A stretch of 64,000 nt of DNA, taken from NCBI GenBank assembly GCA_020634035.1, contig JACKCM010000006.1, positions 62,001-126,000 of the forward strand, in the 5' to 3' direction. Numbering within the stretch: position 1 is the stretch's first letter; each line of letters starts with the position of its first letter. The DNA comes from Candidatus Obscuribacterales bacterium (lineage in GTDB: Bacteria; Cyanobacteriota; Vampirovibrionia; Obscuribacterales; Obscuribacteraceae). Positions 61,592-64,000 of the stretch are shown here, piece after piece. Both the position numbers and the translations under genes were made by a program. A model generated the notes under the pieces. That model ran no database searches and was not told the DNA's origin. It worked only from the letters and a program-made list of their open reading frames with translations.

Positions 61592-62662
61592 TCAGAACTT
61601 CTCTGCGTCCAGGCTCTTGAGCTTAACTTCCGAGCCCTTCAGATGCACCACAAATTTGTATTCATCACCTTTTACTATCGGTGCGTCTTTAAACTGACCG
61701 ACAGCTTGAACCGCTTCTACCATAGCTTTTACCGCTTGTTTGTTCTCTTCGGTGGGAACCTTGGTCTTGTCGGCCAGACTGCGGAGCTTGCCTTCACTGT
61801 CGATACCAACCACCAGTGAAGTCTCTTTCCAGGCTTTATCCTTACCTTCCGCACTCTTATACTTCTTGTTCGCTTTGCTGACCAGATCAGGAAGGGAGAG
61901 ATTATCGTTGATAGAGGCTGCCGCCTTCTCGAGAAACTTATCGATATCTTCTGCCGAAGTAAGCTCTTTTTCAGGCTCTTCAGCTTTAACGACCACCTCT
62001 TCTTCTTTCTCGACTTTCTTCTCTTTCTCCTTGGCCAGAGCATCTATGATGAAAAGCACATGACGGTGATTAAAAGCGGTGGCCGGGTCATAGGCCCGGG
62101 CAATGACAAGAATTGATTTACCCTCTACAGTGGAGGGAAAACCGGCGACCATCTCCCGAAAGACATCCCCGTTCTTAACAGAGAGCGGATACTGAGACAG
62201 CAGCCACTTCATCTTTTCACCGGAGCGCAGAGTCTCTTCTCCGTGGTCATCCTCGATACGGTTGATGCCATCATACACATTGGTGTAGGGCGGTTTACCG
62301 GCAAATTGAGGAAGCATCTCGGTGGCGGTATTGTCGTCGAAGACTATGAACAACGCCTGCATATTAGAGGTTTTCGAAAAGATACCGAATGACTTACTGG
62401 GGTCGGTGGTCTTCTTGGTATCAGCGTACCAGAAGCCCTCTGGGGTCTTTTTAGAGAATCCGGCATACTCAACCGCGATAGCTGAGGCGATAGGATCGTC
62501 TCTATCCTCTTGCGAATCACTCAAGACCGGCTGCTGTAAGGCTTCGACTTTTTTAGTTTCGGTGGGCGCACCGCCACCGCCACAGCCAGAGAGCACAAGC
62601 AGAGAGACCAGGGTTACCCCCAGGGACAGCGAAAGGCGTCTGAAAGAATTTGCCGGCATCAT
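61592..62662 (-). CDS. Lipoprotein, hypothetical
   Basis: 356 residues. Lipobox SLLVLSGC (lipid on C27) followed by GGGG. Two soluble regions: about 50-230 (YAGFSKKTPEGFWYA, FVVF-type strands) and about 280-350, joined by a Lys/Glu linker (EKEKKVEKEEEVVVKAEEPEKE in parts). No known domain. Exported by the lipoprotein pathway, probably to the outer membrane. Confidence 0.75.
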   Translation of the reverse strand: MMPANSFRRLSLSLGVTLVSLLVLSGCGGGGAPTETKKVEALQQPVLSDSQEDRDDPIASAIAVEYAGFSKKTPEGFWYADTKKTTDPSKSFGIFSKTSNMQALFIVFDDNTATEMLPQFAGKPPYTNVYDGINRIEDDHGEETLRSGEKMKWLLSQYPLSVKNGDVFREMVAGFPSTVEGKSILVIARAYDPATAFNHRHVLFIIDALAKEKEKKVEKEEEVVVKAEEPEKELTSAEDIDKFLEKAAASINDNLSLPDLVSKANKKYKSAEGKDKAWKETSLVVGIDSEGKLRSLADKTKVPTEENKQAVKAMVEAVQAVGQFKDAPIVKGDEYKFVVHLKGSEVKLKSLDAEKF

Positions 62663-62780
62663 CTTTTTTCTGAGTATCCTTATTAAAGCTTAGTTGAATT
62701 CTATCGTCTCTTTACAAATCTCTTTACAAGCCTGAGCTCACAAAGCGATCTCTATTATAGCCGCCTTTCAAAAATAGCTT

Positions 62781-63773
62781 TCAAAGACCCTGGGTCAACT
62801 GGGCCAGGGTCCCTCCTCCGGTTATGAGCAATATGCCGAGCAGTCGAACCCGGTTGAAAGCCTCTTTCAAAATCAGAAGCGCAAATATATACATCACCAG
62901 GGGATAACATCCGGTTATGACAACGACATAAGAAGCGGTGGCTTTCGAAAGCGCTAAAAGATAGGTAATGCCGCCTACATAAAGACAAAATGCTGATACC
63001 AGAGCCGGTGCCCAGAGTCCCCGGCTTTTCAAAGGCGCGAAAAAACTTGCTCTATCAAGCTTGCCGGAAGTGGCATTAAAAAGAGTACCGAAGTTGCCTA
63101 TGATAAAATCGCGCGCGCTCTCACTTTTAGTCCGCACCGTAAAAATCACAAATGCGACAAGGGCAAGCTCGAAAAAGTTGTCCCAGACAACCTTGCAGAA
63201 GAACACTTCGATGGCGCCGCTAAGCTCGATCGCCTTTTTATCAAAGACTCCCCAGATTCCCCAGAGCACGGTAGCGGCAATGATAGCAAGCCAGACCGGC
63301 AGATTGAGTTCGTTGTCGGCACCGGCTTTTTCCAGGCGTCTTGACGACAACCCCATGACCACAATACCCAGAGCCACCAGGATAGAACCGGCAATACGCA
63401 TGGGGACCAGGGGTTCACCCAGAAAAAGATGAGAAAAGAACTGAAGAACTATCGGATAACTGGAGGTCAAACCGAGTATCAAGCTGGCTTCGGTCTTGTT
63501 CAGCACCCACAGATAAAGCAACATAGAGACGAAATAAGAGAGCCCTGCTAAAAAAGTCCAGCCGAAAACTTCTGCACTGAGACTAGAGACGGCATCGAGT
63601 TTATAGAGGAAGAAGAGCAGAAATACCGGCATCAATGGAGCAAGGCTGTTGATTGCGATCAAAACCAGGACCGGGGGCCCGTGCTTAAGGGCCAGTTTGT
63701 CGAAGACCCCCCAGATCCCCCAGAAGACAAGGGTGGAGAAAACCGCGGCATTGAGAATAAAAACTTCGCTCAA
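62781..63773 (-). CDS. EamA-family drug/metabolite transporter
   Basis: 330 residues with ten helices in two EamA repeats; each begins with a similar FWGIWGVFDKLALKHGP and LWGIWGVFDKKAIELSG. Exports small metabolites in the DMT superfamily; substrate unknown. TTG start, weak ribosome-binding site. Confidence 0.9.
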   Translation of the reverse strand: MSEVFILNAAVFSTLVFWGIWGVFDKLALKHGPPVLVLIAINSLAPLMPVFLLFFLYKLDAVSSLSAEVFGWTFLAGLSYFVSMLLYLWVLNKTEASLILGLTSSYPIVLQFFSHLFLGEPLVPMRIAGSILVALGIVVMGLSSRRLEKAGADNELNLPVWLAIIAATVLWGIWGVFDKKAIELSGAIEVFFCKVVWDNFFELALVAFVIFTVRTKSESARDFIIGNFGTLFNATSGKLDRASFFAPLKSRGLWAPALVSAFCLYVGGITYLLALSKATASYVVVITGCYPLVMYIFALLILKEAFNRVRLLGILLITGGGTLAQLTQGL

Positions 63774-63806
63774 AAATTTCGCTCAGCTCAATAGAGATAA
63801 AAGAAG

Positions 63807-63836
63807 GGGAGACCGAAAAATGAATTTCGGTCTCCC
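63807..63836 (-). terminator. Terminator of the Csp-like gene
   Basis: GGGAGACCGAAA and TTTCGGTCTCCC pair perfectly over 12 bases around a six-base loop. On the minus strand it is followed by CTTCTTTTATC, a T-rich tract, so it ends the cysteine-rich gene just downstream. Confidence 0.8.
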
Positions 63837-63855
63837 TATTCTAGCTTCAAATTAT

Positions 63856-64000
63856 CTATTTAGAAGCTTTCTCGCAGGCATCTGCGCAGGTGTTGCACTG
63901 CTCTACGCAATTATCGAGCTTCTTGTCATTCAGACTCTTGCAAGATTCAGCACATTTTCTGCAGGCCTCGGCGCAGAGGGCATGTACCTTTGCAGCCAGG
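63856..64000 (-). CDS. Cysteine-rich copper-binding protein, Csp/DUF326-like (partial)
   Basis: Only the last 47 codons are in the window. They read ...HALCAEACRKCAESCK, then NCVEQCNTCADACEKASK and TAG at 63856-63858. Eight cysteines spaced as in four-helix-bundle copper-storage proteins (CxxxCxxC...C and CxxxCxxCxxxC) support the call. Such proteins bind Cu(I) and are found in the cytoplasm or periplasm. Start lies beyond the right edge. Confidence 0.75.
   Translation of the reverse strand, partial: LAAKVHALCAEACRKCAESCKSLNDKKLDNCVEQCNTCADACEKASK

Noticed and set aside
1..64000. CRISPR array, rRNA or tRNA genes, insertion sequences
   Set aside because: No regularly spaced repeats, no TTCGANTC-type tRNA arm with matching cloverleaf and no transposase were seen by eye; a tool search could still find a tRNA.

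Overview
The window reads as a chromosomal stretch of a Gram-negative-type bacterium with visibly mixed base composition, most of it dense coding on both strands. Outer-membrane style proteins (OmpA domain, lipoproteins with lipobox), several WG-repeat proteins, large TPR proteins, a c-di-GMP hybrid regulator, type IV pilus minor pilins, an AdoMetDC-spermidine synthase fusion and a GatA-based amidotransferase together fit the non-photosynthetic cyanobacterial relatives (Melainabacteria/Vampirovibrionia, Obscuribacterales-like). That placement is an inference from gene content, not a proof; no rRNA or tRNA gene was seen.

Layout. 1-5 kb: end of fabF, gatA, a small secreted protein, cysK and a tandem pair of unknown CSCG-motif paralogues. 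5-9.6 kb: a 14-helix membrane spermidine-synthase-like protein, an alkyltransferase-like protein, ArfB, small membrane protein, alpha/beta hydrolase. 9.7-16.8 kb: AdoMetDC-SpdSyn fusion, a 1179-residue GAF-REC-GAF-GGDEF-HD-GYP protein, DNA glycosylase plus VanZ-like protein, ArsR plus ArsI-like dioxygenase with a dyad upstream. 16.9-20.2 kb: divergent type IV pilus genes (PilX-, PilV-, PilW-like). 20.5-23.3 kb: a membrane-anchored VirB8-like unknown, the primary sigma factor, and a 636-base gap that can fold into a structured RNA.

23.3-28.2 kb is the most unusual part: a metallopeptidase-like protein, a fragment of a gene whose larger copy lies 3 kb downstream, a near-perfect 26-base palindrome, an A+T-rich gene for a HerA-like ATPase with both nucleotide-binding motifs eroded, a secreted unknown, and a gene split by a frameshift at a run of nine A. 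It looks like an acquired or rearranged accessory segment.

28-36 kb: OmpA-like protein, tatA-uvrB-unknown operon, secreted hydrolase-like protein, glyS. 36-43 kb: WG lipoprotein operon, 2Fe-2S ferredoxin, an L10-leader-controlled rplJ-rplL pair followed by a zinc-ribbon TPR protein, and a GGDEF protein without its catalytic motif. 43-50 kb: Mpo1-like, an RHS-like repeat protein, ICMT-like methyltransferase, rpsB (TTG start, no tsf beside it), SAF-domain protein, and a CPA2 antiporter with an added N-terminal exported domain and two C-terminal USP domains.

50-57.8 kb: a tightly coupled four-gene minus-strand operon (M16 peptidase, WG/TPR giant, nucleoside-deoxyribosyltransferase-like enzyme, isopenicillin-N-synthase-like oxygenase) with no pathway I can name. 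57.8-64 kb: an 11-residue-repeat LEA-like exported protein, M20 peptidase, NUDIX hydrolase, small membrane proteins, a lipoprotein, an EamA transporter and the end of a cysteine-rich Csp/DUF326-like copper-binding protein.
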